Source: Tabrizicola flagellatus (lineage in GTDB: Bacteria; Pseudomonadota; Alphaproteobacteria; Rhodobacterales; Rhodobacteraceae). Taken from it: DNA of 64,000 nt. The DNA lies in the NCBI RefSeq assembly GCF_008271465.1, contig NZ_VMDU01000002.1, forward strand, positions 310,001 to 374,000, in the 5' to 3' direction. The notes beneath the pieces were generated by a model. That model was not told the origin of the DNA, ran no database searches, and was given only the letters and a program-made list of their open reading frames with translations. Position numbers and translations under genes: made by a program. Shown here in pieces: positions 26,314-34,950 of the stretch; position 1 is the stretch's first letter; each line of letters begins with the position of its first letter.

Positions 26314-27168
26314 ATGAGCTTTATGAAGGAACCGAGGAAGTCGAAATACGATCGTGATCCTTCGACCGCCAGTCCGCTGGACGTGGCCGTATCGGCGCAA
26401 GAGCGCGAGACGCTGGCAATGGTCGCCTCGGCGCTGGAAGACCGCCGCATGCGGCTGGCCTTCCAGCCCGTGGTCTATGCGGCCGACCCCAAGCTGATCG
26501 GCTTCTTCGAGGGGTTCATCCGGCTTCTGAACCTGCGCGACCAGGTGATCCCGGCGCGCGATTTCATGCCCATGGCCGAAATGCGGCAGCTCGGCCGCGA
26601 GATCGACTGTGCCGCGCTGCAACTGGGGCTGATGGCGATGCAGCGCAATCCGCACATCCGGGTGTCGATCAACATGTCGGCACGGTCCGTGGGCTATCGT
26701 CCCTGGCTCGACATCCTGTATCGCGCACTCCAAGACACGCCGCGCCTGGGGTCGAGCCTGATCCTCGAGATCAACGAAGCCTCGGCCATGCAGGTTCCGG
26801 ATGTGCTGAAACCCTTCATGGCCGAAATGCGCGAAAGGGGCATCGTCTTCGCGCTGGACGATTTCGGGGCCGGGATGACCTCGCTGCGCCTGCTGGAAGA
26901 GATGGATTTCGAGATCGCCAAGATCGACGGCAGCATGGTGAAGAACGTGGACCGGACCGGAGGCGGCAAGTCGGCGGTGCGGGCGGCCATAGCGATGGCG
27001 CAAGAGCTCGGGATGTATGTCGTCGCCGAGGCGGTCGAGACCGAGGCCGAGGCGACCTGGCTGCGCGACGCGGGCGTGGGCTGTCTGCAGGGCTATCTCT
27101 TCGGGGCCCCCACGGTGACGCCGGATTTCCGCGCTTTCCGGCACGGGCGGCCCAACCTCGGCGCCTGA
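26314..27168 (+). CDS. Stand-alone EAL-domain protein with a degenerate EAL motif
   Basis: A 284-residue protein made almost entirely of an EAL domain, the fold of c-di-GMP phosphodiesterases. Most catalytic motifs are kept: INMSARSV, LILEIN, LDDFGAG, KIDGSMV and AEAVETEAE with GCLQGYLFG. The name-giving motif, however, reads EGF (FFEGFIRLL) in place of EAL, keeping the metal-binding Glu but losing the Ala-Leu. No GGDEF or sensor domain is present. It may be a weak phosphodiesterase or a c-di-GMP effector. A short N-terminal region of about 30 residues is charged and probably disordered. Confidence 0.88.
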   Translation: MSFMKEPRKSKYDRDPSTASPLDVAVSAQERETLAMVASALEDRRMRLAFQPVVYAADPKLIGFFEGFIRLLNLRDQVIPARDFMPMAEMRQLGREIDCAALQLGLMAMQRNPHIRVSINMSARSVGYRPWLDILYRALQDTPRLGSSLILEINEASAMQVPDVLKPFMAEMRERGIVFALDDFGAGMTSLRLLEEMDFEIAKIDGSMVKNVDRTGGGKSAVRAAIAMAQELGMYVVAEAVETEAEATWLRDAGVGCLQGYLFGAPTVTPDFRAFRHGRPNLGA

Positions 27169-27528
27169 CCCCGCCGGACGGGTTCGGGACGGGCGGATTG
27201 GAGACGGGCGGACCCGCCGGCCGTCAGGCAGCCGCGAACGCCGGGTTGCCCGGCGTGATCCGGGCGAGACCCGCCGCGACGGGACCGGTCGTCCGGCACG
27301 GGGCCGGCGGCGTCCCGACCGATTCGCCGCTATGCCGCATTTTCCGCCTTGCCAGTCCGCCAGAGGGGCTCCAGACGGCCGATGATGGACCCTTGCCTGC
27401 GGTATCCTGCCCCGGGCGCCGGTCTTTCTTGCAACGGCAGCAATATGCCCTTAGGGCAGGAAGGGAAGCGGCGCGCGTCCCTCGTGCCGCCGCGCAGGCG
27501 CAGGCGCTTTTGGGAGAGGAACCACCTG
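27169..27528. other. Gene-free region before phaA
   Basis: 360 bp without a credible gene. It holds a GC-rich hairpin (CGCCGGG-TT-GCCCGGCG type, near 27240-27256) after the EAL gene, and, closer to phaA, a TGC-rich stretch (27429-27447) and a small TGCCC-TTA-GGGCA inverted repeat. PhaR repressors of PHA genes are known to favour TGC-rich sites, so this is a possible PhaR region, unproven here. Confidence 0.4.
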
Positions 27529-28704
27529 ATGACCAATGTCGTAATCGTGTCGGCGGCCCGCACCGCCGTGGGCAGCTTCAACGGATCTTTCGCCAACACG
27601 CCGGCGCATGAGCTTGGGGCCGCCGTGATCGAGGCCGTCGTCGCCCGGGCGGGTATCGACAGGGCCGAGGTGGAAGAGACGATCCTCGGACAGGTGCTGA
27701 CCGCAGGGCAGGGTCAGAACCCGGCCCGCCAGGCACATATCAAGGCCGGCCTGCCGAAGGAGTCGAGCGCCTGGTCGCTGAACCAGGTCTGCGGCTCGGG
27801 TCTGCGGGCGGTGGCGCTGGGCGCGCAGCATGTCCAGCTGGGCGATGCGAGGATCGTGGTCGCCGGCGGGCAGGAGAGCATGTCGCTTGCCCCCCACGTC
27901 GCGCATCTGCGCGCCGGTCAGAAGATGGGCGACCTGAACTTCATCGACAGCATGATCAAGGACGGGCTCTGGGACGCATTCAACGGCTATCACATGGGCC
28001 AGACCGCCGAGAACGTTGCCAACCAGTGGCAGATCAGCCGCGACATGCAGGACGAATTCGCGCTGGCCAGCCAGAACAAGGCCGAGGCCGCGCAGAAGGC
28101 CGGCAAGTTCAAGGACGAGATCATCCCGTTCACGGTGAAGACCCGCAAGGGCGACATCGTGGTGGACCAGGACGAATACATCCGCCACGGTGCCACTCTC
28201 GACGCGATGCAGAAGCTGAAGCCAGCATTCACCAAGGATGGCTCGGTGACCGCCGGCAATGCGAGCGGCATCAACGACGGTGCCGCGGCCGTGGTGCTGA
28301 TGAGCGAGGAAGAGGCCGCGAAACGCGGTCTGAAGCCGCTCGCGCGGATCGCCTCCTATGCCACGGCCGGGCTTGACCCCTCGATCATGGGCGTTGGTCC
28401 TATCCATGCCAGCCGCAAGGCGCTTGCCAAGGCGGGCTGGAAGGTCGGCGACCTGGACTTGGTCGAGGCGAACGAGGCCTTCGCCGCCCAGGCCTGCGCG
28501 GTGAACAAGGACATGGGCTGGGATCCGGCGATCGTGAACGTGAACGGCGGCGCGATCGCCATCGGCCACCCGATCGGCGCCTCCGGGGCACGCATCCTGA
28601 ACACGCTTCTGTTCGAGATGAGCCGGCGTGGCGCGAACAAGGGTCTGGCGACGCTTTGTATCGGTGGCGGCATGGGTGTCGCCATGTGCCTGGAACGCGC
28701 CTGA
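27529..28704 (+). CDS. phaA: Acetyl-CoA acetyltransferase (beta-ketothiolase)
   Basis: A 391-residue thiolase that condenses two acetyl-CoA to acetoacetyl-CoA, the first step of polyhydroxybutyrate synthesis, and can run in reverse. The acyl-carrying Cys is C88 in [11 protein letters not shown]. The second active-site regions are [19 protein letters not shown] (His) and [11 protein letters not shown] (Cys near the C-terminus). The ATG at 27529 follows GGGAGAGGAACC. It is the first gene of the phaA-phaB pair, separated by a strong hairpin. Confidence 0.95.
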   Translation: MTNVVIVSAARTAVGSFNGSFANTPAHELGAAVIEAVVARAGIDRAEVEETILGQVLTAGQGQNPARQAHIKAGLPKESSAWSLNQVCGSGLRAVALGAQHVQLGDARIVVAGGQESMSLAPHVAHLRAGQKMGDLNFIDSMIKDGLWDAFNGYHMGQTAENVANQWQISRDMQDEFALASQNKAEAAQKAGKFKDEIIPFTVKTRKGDIVVDQDEYIRHGATLDAMQKLKPAFTKDGSVTAGNASGINDGAAAVVLMSEEEAAKRGLKPLARIASYATAGLDPSIMGVGPIHASRKALAKAGWKVGDLDLVEANEAFAAQACAVNKDMGWDPAIVNVNGGAIAIGHPIGASGARILNTLLFEMSRRGANKGLATLCIGGGMGVAMCLERA

Positions 28705-28725
28705 GCCTTTTCAATCGCAAGTTGG

Positions 28726-28765
28726 AATCGGGCGCGCAATAATCTTGCGCGCCCGATTTCGTTTC
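28726..28765 (+). terminator. Strong hairpin between phaA and phaB
   Basis: A perfect 14-bp stem (AATCGGGCGCGCAA / TTGCGCGCCCGATT) with a 5-nt loop is followed by TCGTTTC. It looks like an intrinsic terminator or a 3'-end stabiliser placed between two genes that act in the same pathway, so partial read-through is likely. Confidence 0.75.
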
Positions 28766-28812
28766 GGTAACAGGATTTCAAGGAATACCACAGTATGCCG
28801 GGAGGAGGCAAA

Positions 28813-29538
28813 ATGGCACGGGTTGCACTGGTCACGGGCGGATCGCGCGGCATCGGCGCGGCGATTTCGGTCGCGCTGAAGGCGGCGGGCTACAAGGTGG
28901 CGGCGAACTACGCCGGCAACGACGAGGCCGCAGCTGCCTTCACCAGGGAGACCGGTATCCCGACCTACAAGTGGTCGGTCGCCGATTACGGCGCCTGCGC
29001 GTCGGGGATCGCGAAGGTCGAGGCCGACCTGGGCCCGGTGGACGTGCTGGTCAACAATGCCGGCATCACCCGCGACGCCATGTTCCACAAGATGACGCCG
29101 CAGCAGTGGAAAGAGGTGATCGACACCAATCTGACGGGCTTGTTCAACATGACCCATCCTTTGTGGTCGGGCATGCGCGACCGCAAGTTCGGGCGGGTGA
29201 TCAACATCAGCTCGATCAACGGTCAGAAGGGGCAGGCGGGCCAGGCCAACTATTCGGCGGCGAAAGCGGGCGACCTCGGCTTTACCAAGGCGCTGGCACA
29301 GGAAGGCGCGCGGGCCGGGATCACGGTCAACGCGATCTGCCCGGGCTATATCGCAACGGAAATGGTCAAGGCGATCGACGAGAAGGTGCTGAACGAACGA
29401 ATCATCCCGCAGATCCCGGTCAGCCGCCTGGGCGAACCGGAAGAGATCGCCCGGATCGTGGTCTTCCTGGCCAGCGACGATGCCGGTTTCATCACCGGAT
29501 CGACCGTCAGCGCGAACGGCGGGCAGTTCTTCGTCTGA
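28813..29538 (+). CDS. phaB: Acetoacetyl-CoA reductase
   Basis: A 241-residue short-chain dehydrogenase that reduces acetoacetyl-CoA to (R)-3-hydroxybutyryl-CoA with NADPH. The Rossmann motif is TGGSRGIGAAI, with NNAGITRDAMFHKM and INISSINGQKGQAGQANYSAAKAG (quoted in part), which hold the Ser-Tyr-Lys catalytic residues. GITRDAMFHKM and the C-terminal FITGSTVSANGGQFF are typical of PhaB. The ATG at 28813 has GGAGGAGG 5 bp upstream; an in-frame ATG at 28795 is less likely. Confidence 0.95.
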   Translation: MARVALVTGGSRGIGAAISVALKAAGYKVAANYAGNDEAAAAFTRETGIPTYKWSVADYGACASGIAKVEADLGPVDVLVNNAGITRDAMFHKMTPQQWKEVIDTNLTGLFNMTHPLWSGMRDRKFGRVINISSINGQKGQAGQANYSAAKAGDLGFTKALAQEGARAGITVNAICPGYIATEMVKAIDEKVLNERIIPQIPVSRLGEPEEIARIVVFLASDDAGFITGSTVSANGGQFFV

Positions 29539-29569
29539 TGCCACCTGGCATGGCCTGACATCCTGCCTG

Positions 29570-29595
29570 GGGCCATCCCGCGGGGTGGCCCTTTT
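29570..29595 (+). terminator. Terminator after phaB
   Basis: GGGCCATCCC and GGGGTGGCCC form a 10-bp stem with one G-T pair and a very short loop, followed directly by TTTT. Confidence 0.8.
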
Positions 29596-29644
29596 CCTTG
29601 CCGGTCCGGGCCGCTAAGCAGGGAGCCTGCAATCGGAGGCGAAG

Positions 29645-30505
29645 GTGGGCAGGACCCGGGCAACGCTGATCGGCTTTTCCGCCGTCCTGATGTGGGCGCT
29701 GCTGGCGCTGTTCACCATCGGCAGCGCGCCGGTGCCGCCCCTGATGCTGAATGCCATCTGCTTTGGCATCGGCGGGCTGATCGGGCTGGCCTGGACGGCG
29801 CGGTCGGGCCTTGGCGTGCTGAGGGGCGTCGGCTGGAAGGTCTATGCCTTCGGCACGGCGGGCCTGTTCGGCTATCACCTGCTGTATTTCACCGCCTTCC
29901 GTCTGTCGCCCACGGCGGAGACCGGGCTGATCGCCTATCTGTGGCCTCTGTTCATCGTGCTGTTCTCGGGCCTCTTGCCGGGCGAGAAGCTGCGGCCGCT
30001 GCATGTGATCGGTGCGCTGATCGCCTTTGCCGGTGCGGCGCTGATCGTGCTGGGGCGCGGGGGAGAGGCGGACGGCTCGACGCTGGGTCTGGTGCTGGCC
30101 TTCGGCTGCGCGCTGACCTGGGCGGGCTATTCGGTCTTGTCGCGCCGGCTGGGTGCCGTGCCGACGGAAAGCGTGACCGTGTTCTGCCTGGCCACGGCCG
30201 CCTTGTCCCTGCTGGCCCATCTGGCGCTGGAGCAGACGGTCTGGCCGACGGGCACGATGGGCTGGGCGGCGGTGCTGGCCCTGGGCATCGGCCCGGTGGG
30301 CGCTGCCTTCTTCACCTGGGACATCGGGATGAAGCGGGGCGACATACAGTTACTGGGCGTGGCAAGCTATGCGGCGCCGCTGCTGTCAACCCTCGCGCTG
30401 ATCCTTGCCGGCATTGCCCGGCCGACATGGACCATCGCGCTTGCGGCAGTCCTGATTGCCGGGGGCGCGGCGCTGGCCGCCCGGGCCAGCGCCGGAAAGG
30501 GCTAA
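29645..30505 (+). CDS. EamA/DMT-family transporter (YddG-like)
   Basis: A 286-residue membrane protein with about ten hydrophobic helices forming two EamA repeats. It starts with GTG after CGGAGG (8 bp spacing). Conserved EamA features include the segment TAFRLSPTAETGLIAYLWPLF, quoted in part as SPTAETGLIAYLWPLF, and GAAFFTWDIGMKRGD, both typical of the YddG group that exports aromatic amino acids. The gene is preceded by the phaB terminator, so it has its own promoter. It ends convergently with the DUF465 gene by a 4-bp overlap. Substrate is uncertain. Confidence 0.85.
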   Translation: MGRTRATLIGFSAVLMWALLALFTIGSAPVPPLMLNAICFGIGGLIGLAWTARSGLGVLRGVGWKVYAFGTAGLFGYHLLYFTAFRLSPTAETGLIAYLWPLFIVLFSGLLPGEKLRPLHVIGALIAFAGAALIVLGRGGEADGSTLGLVLAFGCALTWAGYSVLSRRLGAVPTESVTVFCLATAALSLLAHLALEQTVWPTGTMGWAAVLALGIGPVGAAFFTWDIGMKRGDIQLLGVASYAAPLLSTLALILAGIARPTWTIALAAVLIAGGAALAARASAGKG

Positions 30506-30666
30506 TGGCTCAGCCGCTCGATTTCCTCTTTGAGGCGAAGCTTCTGCTTTTTCAGATCCGCGATCTTCAGGGCATCCGTTCCGGGGCTGCGCTGGGCCTG
30601 TTCGACCATCTCGGACAGAGTTTCGTGCTTCTTGCGCAGTTCCACCAGATGCGATGCGATCGTCAT
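30502..30666 (-). CDS. YdcH/DUF465 small helical protein
   Basis: A 54-residue protein (MTIASHLVELRKKHETLSEM..) of the DUF465/YdcH family: two amphipathic helices rich in Lys and Glu, probably a coiled-coil hairpin. AGGAGG before the ATG. The function of the family is not known. Its end overlaps the stop of the opposite EamA transporter gene. Confidence 0.88.
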   Translation of the reverse strand: MTIASHLVELRKKHETLSEMVEQAQRSPGTDALKIADLKKQKLRLKEEIERLSH

Positions 30667-30766
30667 GGTCGTCCTCCTGTCAAAGCTGATCACCCTTGAA
30701 GTGGACCATGATTGTCGAGTCGTGTCATCCCTTGTTACGGGGATGTGACAGTTTGATACGGAAAAT

Positions 30767-31525
30767 TCAGCGGAAGGCGGCGCACAGCCCGGCGCCATCG
30801 CGCAGAACGGCATTGGCGGCGGGGGTATAGCTTTCGCGGTCGCCGTCGTGTGCAGGCCCCGCGTGAATGATGAAGGGCGCAAGCAGCCGGAAAGGCGCGC
30901 GCCCCCCCTTGCGGGCCTGGACGATCACGCGCAGCGCCGCCCGGCCCTCCCGCGCGGCCAGCGGCAGGACGGCGGCCGAGCCGAGTTTCGGCGCAAGCGC
31001 CGTCAGCACCTCGGGCAGGCCGTCGGTGCCACAGATCAGCGTCAGCCACCCGCCGGGCCGCAGGCGGCGGGTCGCGGCGGCCACCCAGGCCGCAAGCGGG
31101 GTTTCGACCTGCATCGCCCGGGCCCGGGCGGCGACGGGCGAAGGGCTGCCGCCAGCGGGGTAGTAGGGCGGGTTGGCGATGACGTGATCAAAATCGCGCC
31201 GCACCGGGGCGGGTATCCGGGTCAGGTCGCCCTCGTGGACTTCAAGCGCGATGCCGTTGCGGGCGGCGTTGCGCCGGGCGAGATCGGCATAGGCCGGTTG
31301 CAGCTCCAGCCCCGCAAGCGAAAGTCCCGGCACGCGCAGGCCGAGGCAGAGCGCCGCCGCCCCCGCCCCGCAGCCGAGGTCGAGCACGCTTTGCCCCGGT
31401 TCGGCCGGACATGCGGCGGCGAGAAGCACGGGGTCTGTCGCGGCGCGGTAACCCTTCCGCGGTTGCAGAAGCCGCAGGCGGCCGCAGAGGAACTTGTCGT
31501 CGGAGAGATCCTCGTCGGCGAACAT
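30767..31525 (-). CDS. tRNA1(Val) adenine-N6-methyltransferase-like protein (TrmN6 family)
   Basis: A 252-residue class I SAM-dependent methyltransferase. The SAM motif is LDLGCGAGAAALCL, motif IV is VIANPPYY, characteristic of N6-adenine methyltransferases. Upstream, GRLRLLQPRKGYRAATDPVLLAA matches the TrmN6 (YfiC) N-terminal signature, so it probably modifies A37 of tRNA1(Val) or another tRNA. The start was taken as 31525 because it couples with the upstream DUF2007 gene by an ATGA overlap and fits the family. Confidence 0.85.
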   Translation of the reverse strand: MFADEDLSDDKFLCGRLRLLQPRKGYRAATDPVLLAAACPAEPGQSVLDLGCGAGAAALCLGLRVPGLSLAGLELQPAYADLARRNAARNGIALEVHEGDLTRIPAPVRRDFDHVIANPPYYPAGGSPSPVAARARAMQVETPLAAWVAAATRRLRPGGWLTLICGTDGLPEVLTALAPKLGSAAVLPLAAREGRAALRVIVQARKGGRAPFRLLAPFIIHAGPAHDGDRESYTPAANAVLRDGAGLCAAFR

Positions 31526-31740
31526 CAGGGCTCGGCCACGATGCCGTTGTCGCACAGGATCGCCCTGGCGCGGAAATGGTCCTGGTCAGCCACCATAAGC
31601 CGGCGCGGCAATATGCCAAGGCTGCCGTCCAGGACGCTCATGTGGACGTCCAGGGGAAAGGCCGCTATACCCTCGCCTTCAAGAAGGACCGTGGCAAAGG
31701 CGATCACCGTAGGGTCGGTCGTGCGCAGAAGTTCCTTCAT
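31525..31740 (-). CDS. DUF2007 (putative signal-transducing) small protein
   Basis: A 71-residue protein starting MKELLRTTDPTVIAFATVLL and ending in VADQDHFRARAILCD. It fits the DUF2007 family of GlnB-like small proteins with unknown function. Its stop overlaps the methyltransferase start, so the two are co-translated. It is divergent from the polyprenyl synthase gene by 47 bp. Confidence 0.85.
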   Translation of the reverse strand: MKELLRTTDPTVIAFATVLLEGEGIAAFPLDVHMSVLDGSLGILPRRLMVADQDHFRARAILCDNGIVAEP

Positions 31741-31787
31741 GGGATCGGGTTACTCTCGCCGGTCGGGCGGGGCAAGGGCGGCAAGGC

Positions 31788-32804
31788 ATGGACGGGGCGG
31801 GCGACAGCGCGGTGCAAGCAAAGGTGACTCCGCAGGACAGGCTGGGCGCCCTGCTGGCCGAGGACATGGCGGCAGTGAACGCGCTGATCCGCGAGCGGAT
31901 GGCCAGCGAGCATGCGCCGCGCATCCCCGAGGTGACGGCACATCTGGTCGAGGCCGGCGGCAAGCGGCTGCGGCCCCTGCTGACGCTGGCCGCGGCGCGG
32001 ATGCTGGGCTATGCGGGCGGCGATCACGTCAAGCTGGCCGCGACGGTGGAGTTCATCCATACCGCCACGCTCTTGCACGACGATGTGGTGGACGAAAGCC
32101 AGCGCCGCCGCGGGCGGCCCACGGCGAACCTCTTGTGGGACAACAAGTCCAGCGTGCTGGTGGGCGACTACCTCTTTTCCCGCAGTTTCCAGCTGATGGT
32201 GGAAACCGGCAACCTGCGGGTGCTGGATATCCTCGCCAATGCTTCGGCCACCATCGCCGAGGGCGAGGTGCTGCAACTGACCGCCGCGCAGGATCTGCGC
32301 ACAGACGAGGGCATCTATCTGAAGGTGGTGCGCGGCAAGACGGCGGCCCTGTTCGCGGCGGCGACCGAAGTTGGCGGGATCATCGCCGGGGCGCCGGAGG
32401 CAGTGGTCAGGGCGCTGCGCGACTATGGCGACGCGCTGGGCATCGCCTTCCAGATCGCGGACGACATCCTGGACTATGGCGGGTCGGACGCGGTGATCGG
32501 CAAGAACACCGGCGACGATTTCCGCGAACGCAAGCTGACCCTGCCGGTCATCAAGGCCGTGGCGAAGGCGGATGCCGAGGAGCGCGCCTTCTGGGAGCGC
32601 GTGATCGAGAAGGGCGACCAGCGGGACGGAGATCTGGCGCGGGCGCTGGCGATTCTGCGCCGTCACGATTCGATTGCGGCCAGCCGCGACGCGGCTCTGG
32701 CGTGGTCCGCCCGGGCCAAGGCGGCGCTTGTCAACCTTCCCGTGCACGCGCTGCGCGACACTCTGTCAGAGCTTGCAGATTTCGTGGTTCGTCGCCTATC
32801 CTGA
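31788..32804 (+). CDS. ispB: Polyprenyl diphosphate synthase (octaprenyl/decaprenyl type)
   Basis: A 338-residue trans-isoprenyl diphosphate synthase. The first Asp-rich motif is LLHDDVVDES (DDVVD at 98-102), the second is IADDILDYGGSD (DDILD at 225-229); GGKRLRPLLTLA is the isopentenyl diphosphate site. In this group it makes the C40-C50 side chain of ubiquinone, with C50 typical of alphaproteobacteria, consistent with the COQ9 gene in this window. Chain length cannot be fixed from sequence. A terminator follows. Confidence 0.93.
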   Translation: MDGAGDSAVQAKVTPQDRLGALLAEDMAAVNALIRERMASEHAPRIPEVTAHLVEAGGKRLRPLLTLAAARMLGYAGGDHVKLAATVEFIHTATLLHDDVVDESQRRRGRPTANLLWDNKSSVLVGDYLFSRSFQLMVETGNLRVLDILANASATIAEGEVLQLTAAQDLRTDEGIYLKVVRGKTAALFAAATEVGGIIAGAPEAVVRALRDYGDALGIAFQIADDILDYGGSDAVIGKNTGDDFRERKLTLPVIKAVAKADAEERAFWERVIEKGDQRDGDLARALAILRRHDSIAASRDAALAWSARAKAALVNLPVHALRDTLSELADFVVRRLS

Positions 32805-32820
32805 GACAGGATGTAGAGTC

Positions 32821-32855
32821 TGATCCGCGAAATGACCGGATTCGGATCATCTTTT
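32821..32855 (+). terminator. Terminator after ispB
   Basis: TGATCCG pairs with CGGATCA around a 15-nt loop and is followed by TCTTTT, 16 bp after the stop codon. It separates ispB from the following FHA-GTPase cluster. Confidence 0.6.
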
Positions 32856-32965
32856 GGACAAAGTCTTTGCCTATCCAGGAAGCTTGGCGGGGCGACAGCC
32901 TGCGTCGGCGTGCGTGCGGGGTGAGGCTTGGTTTTCATGGTCGCGACCGGGTCGCCGGATGCCGG

Positions 32966-32981
32966 TTGAGGTCTTGCTAAC
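32966..32981. promoter_or_regulatory. CtrA-like box before the FHA-GTPase cluster
   Basis: TTGA-N7-CTAAC matches the CtrA consensus TTAA-N7-TTAAC with two mismatches. It ends 61 bp before the first gene of the cluster. A better match occurs at a similar distance before flgE. Confidence 0.35.
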
Positions 32982-33041
32982 CGATGCAGTGCAAAGAAAG
33001 ATGGATGAATCCGGTTAGCTTCCGGGGGTGGAGTGCGGGAC

Positions 33042-33872
33042 ATGAAGTTCTTCGACTGGCTGTTTCGTCGGAAATCCAGGGAATCGCGCGGGGCCCGGTT
33101 CCCTGGCAGCGAGGCCGAGCAGATCCAGGCCACGAAGGCCGCGATCGACGCGGTCGCCGCGGGCAGCGGGCCGGCGGCAGGCCGGTTCCCCAAGCTGGCC
33201 GGCGGTGTCACCGAAGTCCTGACCCAGACCCAGAACAGCGCCGTGGTGGCCAAGGAAGGCCCGGCCCCGGCGGTCAATATCTGGGAGATCGAGGAAGAAG
33301 AGGCGCCCGCGCCCGCGCCGACGCCCACCCCTGCGCGCGAGATCGCCTCGGATGCCGGTGCCCGTCGGCGGGCGACCCGGACGAAAACCCGCGTCCTGGG
33401 CTTCGAGCCGCAGCCCGCCTCGGTGGTGCCGCTGTTCGACGAGGGCCGGATGGACAACACCATCGAGCCTGGCGACAAGTCGGGCGTGGTGATGTATCCG
33501 ACCGGCTGGCTGGTGATCAAGGCCGGTCCCGGGCGCGGTGCGGCTTTCCCGGTGATGCGGGGCGTGTCGCAGATCGGCCGCGGGTCGGATCAGACGATCG
33601 CGCTCGATTTCGGCGACATGGCGATCTCGCGCCAGCATCATGCGGCCATCGCCTATGACCCGATGACGCACCAGTTCCATCTAGGCCACGGGGGCAAGTC
33701 GAACCTCGTGCGGCTGAACGGCAAGCCCCTGCTCTCGACGGCCGTCGTCGGCGACGGTGACGAGATCCAGATCGGCGAGACGACCTTGGTGCTGAAAGTG
33801 TTGTGTACAGCCGACTTCAATTGGTCGGCGGTCGACTCCGAAGGGGACGCGGATGATATGGCGATCGCGTGA
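33042..33872 (+). CDS. FHA-domain protein of the GTPase cluster
   Basis: A 276-residue protein. Residues 1-12 (MKFFDWLFRRKS) look like an amphipathic, membrane-binding helix. Residues 13-150 are low-complexity and Ala/Pro/Glu-rich. Residues about 156-255 form an FHA domain with the phosphothreonine-binding residues in QIGRGSD (R180), ISRQHH (S196, R197, H199) and SNLVRLNG. FHA domains recognise phosphothreonine, so a kinase partner is expected, yet none is in the window. The ATG at 33042 is chosen with GGAG 8 bp upstream; a GTG at 33033 is possible. It overlaps the phosphatase gene by 20 bp. Confidence 0.8.
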   Translation: MKFFDWLFRRKSRESRGARFPGSEAEQIQATKAAIDAVAAGSGPAAGRFPKLAGGVTEVLTQTQNSAVVAKEGPAPAVNIWEIEEEEAPAPAPTPTPAREIASDAGARRRATRTKTRVLGFEPQPASVVPLFDEGRMDNTIEPGDKSGVVMYPTGWLVIKAGPGRGAAFPVMRGVSQIGRGSDQTIALDFGDMAISRQHHAAIAYDPMTHQFHLGHGGKSNLVRLNGKPLLSTAVVGDGDEIQIGETTLVLKVLCTADFNWSAVDSEGDADDMAIA

Positions 33873-34947
33873 ACCGCGCTATGACGTTGCGTCGGGGATC
33901 AGCCAGGGCGCGCGGGACTATCAGGAAGATGCGATAACCGCCGATTTCCCGGTCGGGGCCGAGGCAGGGTTTGTCGTGCTGGCCGACGGCATGGGCGGCC
34001 ATGCGGCCGGCGACGTGGCGTCCAAGATTGTCCTGACCGAGGTCTTCAGCGAGCTTAAGTTCCATTTCGCGGATGTGGGGGCCTTCGAGGCGCGGGCCCC
34101 GGAAATCCTGCGCAGCGTTGCCGACCTGGCGAACGAGACCCTGCGCCAGCATACCCGCACCCACCCCGAGACCGAGGGCATGGGCTCGACGCTGGTGGTG
34201 CCGGCGCTGATCGAGAACCGGCTGTGGTGGATCTCGATCGGCGATTCGCCGCTATTCCTGTTCCGGGGCGGCAAGCTGACCCAGTTGAACGAGGACCATT
34301 CGATGGCGCCGCAGATCGACTTCATGGTGAAGTCGGGTCTGATGGATCCGGTCGTCGGGGCAAACCATCCCGACCGGAACTGCCTGATCTCGGTGCTGAT
34401 GGGCACGCGGATCCCCAAGATCGACTGCCCGACCCGGCCCCTGGAGCTGCAGGCAGGCGACATCGTCCTGTGCGCGTCGGACGGGGTGCAGTTCCTGACC
34501 GATGCCCAGATCGAGAAGGTGCTGAACCGTTACCGCAAGGCGCGCTCGACCGAAATCGCGGAGCATCTGCTTGAGGAGCTTGAGCGGCTCGACGATCCCG
34601 ACCAGGACAACATCAGTTTCACCGTGATCAAGGTGAACGACGCCTCGGTCCGGCCCAGGCAGGAACGTCCGCACCGGCCCTCTGCAGCCGTGGCGCGCCC
34701 ACGGCGTCCGACAACGGCCGCGATCGACCCGGTCGCCGTGCCGATGCCGATGGTGTCTCCAGGCCTTTCCCCTGCAGCTGGTGTGGCCCCCACGGCGAGG
34801 CCAAAGGCAGCCACCCCACTGCCCCTGCCCGAGCCGAAGCCGGCGCGCAAGGTCATCGCGGCGGTGCAGGAAAGCCACCCCGACCCGTCGGTTGAGGATT
34901 TGTCGCCTGTCCGGTTGCGGCCAAGGCGAGTCACCGTCATAAAGTAA
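33853..34947 (+). CDS. PP2C-family Ser/Thr phosphatase with Pro-rich tail
   Basis: A 364-residue protein. Residues 1-255 form a PPM/PP2C catalytic domain with all metal-binding motifs: RDYQEDA (E25, D26), LADGMGGHAAGDVAS (D45), GSTLV, GDSPLFLFRGGKLTQLNEDH, ASDGV and DPDQDNISF. The last 105 residues are a Pro/Ala/Arg-rich, probably disordered tail. It overlaps the FHA gene and is 3 bp from the first GTPase gene, so it is in the same operon. FHA/PP2C pairs usually work with a Ser/Thr kinase, for example in type VI secretion; no kinase or secretion gene is near, so its kinase must be elsewhere. Confidence 0.88.
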   Translation: MIWRSREPRYDVASGISQGARDYQEDAITADFPVGAEAGFVVLADGMGGHAAGDVASKIVLTEVFSELKFHFADVGAFEARAPEILRSVADLANETLRQHTRTHPETEGMGSTLVVPALIENRLWWISIGDSPLFLFRGGKLTQLNEDHSMAPQIDFMVKSGLMDPVVGANHPDRNCLISVLMGTRIPKIDCPTRPLELQAGDIVLCASDGVQFLTDAQIEKVLNRYRKARSTEIAEHLLEELERLDDPDQDNISFTVIKVNDASVRPRQERPHRPSAAVARPRRPTTAAIDPVAVPMPMVSPGLSPAAGVAPTARPKAATPLPLPEPKPARKVIAAVQESHPDPSVEDLSPVRLRPRRVTVIK

Positions 34948-34950
34948 GAC

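Noticed and set aside
33042-34947. FHA-PP2C pair as part of a type VI secretion system
   Set aside because: No TssB/C, TssK, VgrG, Hcp or PpkA-like genes anywhere in the window. The following genes are GTPases and flagellar genes.
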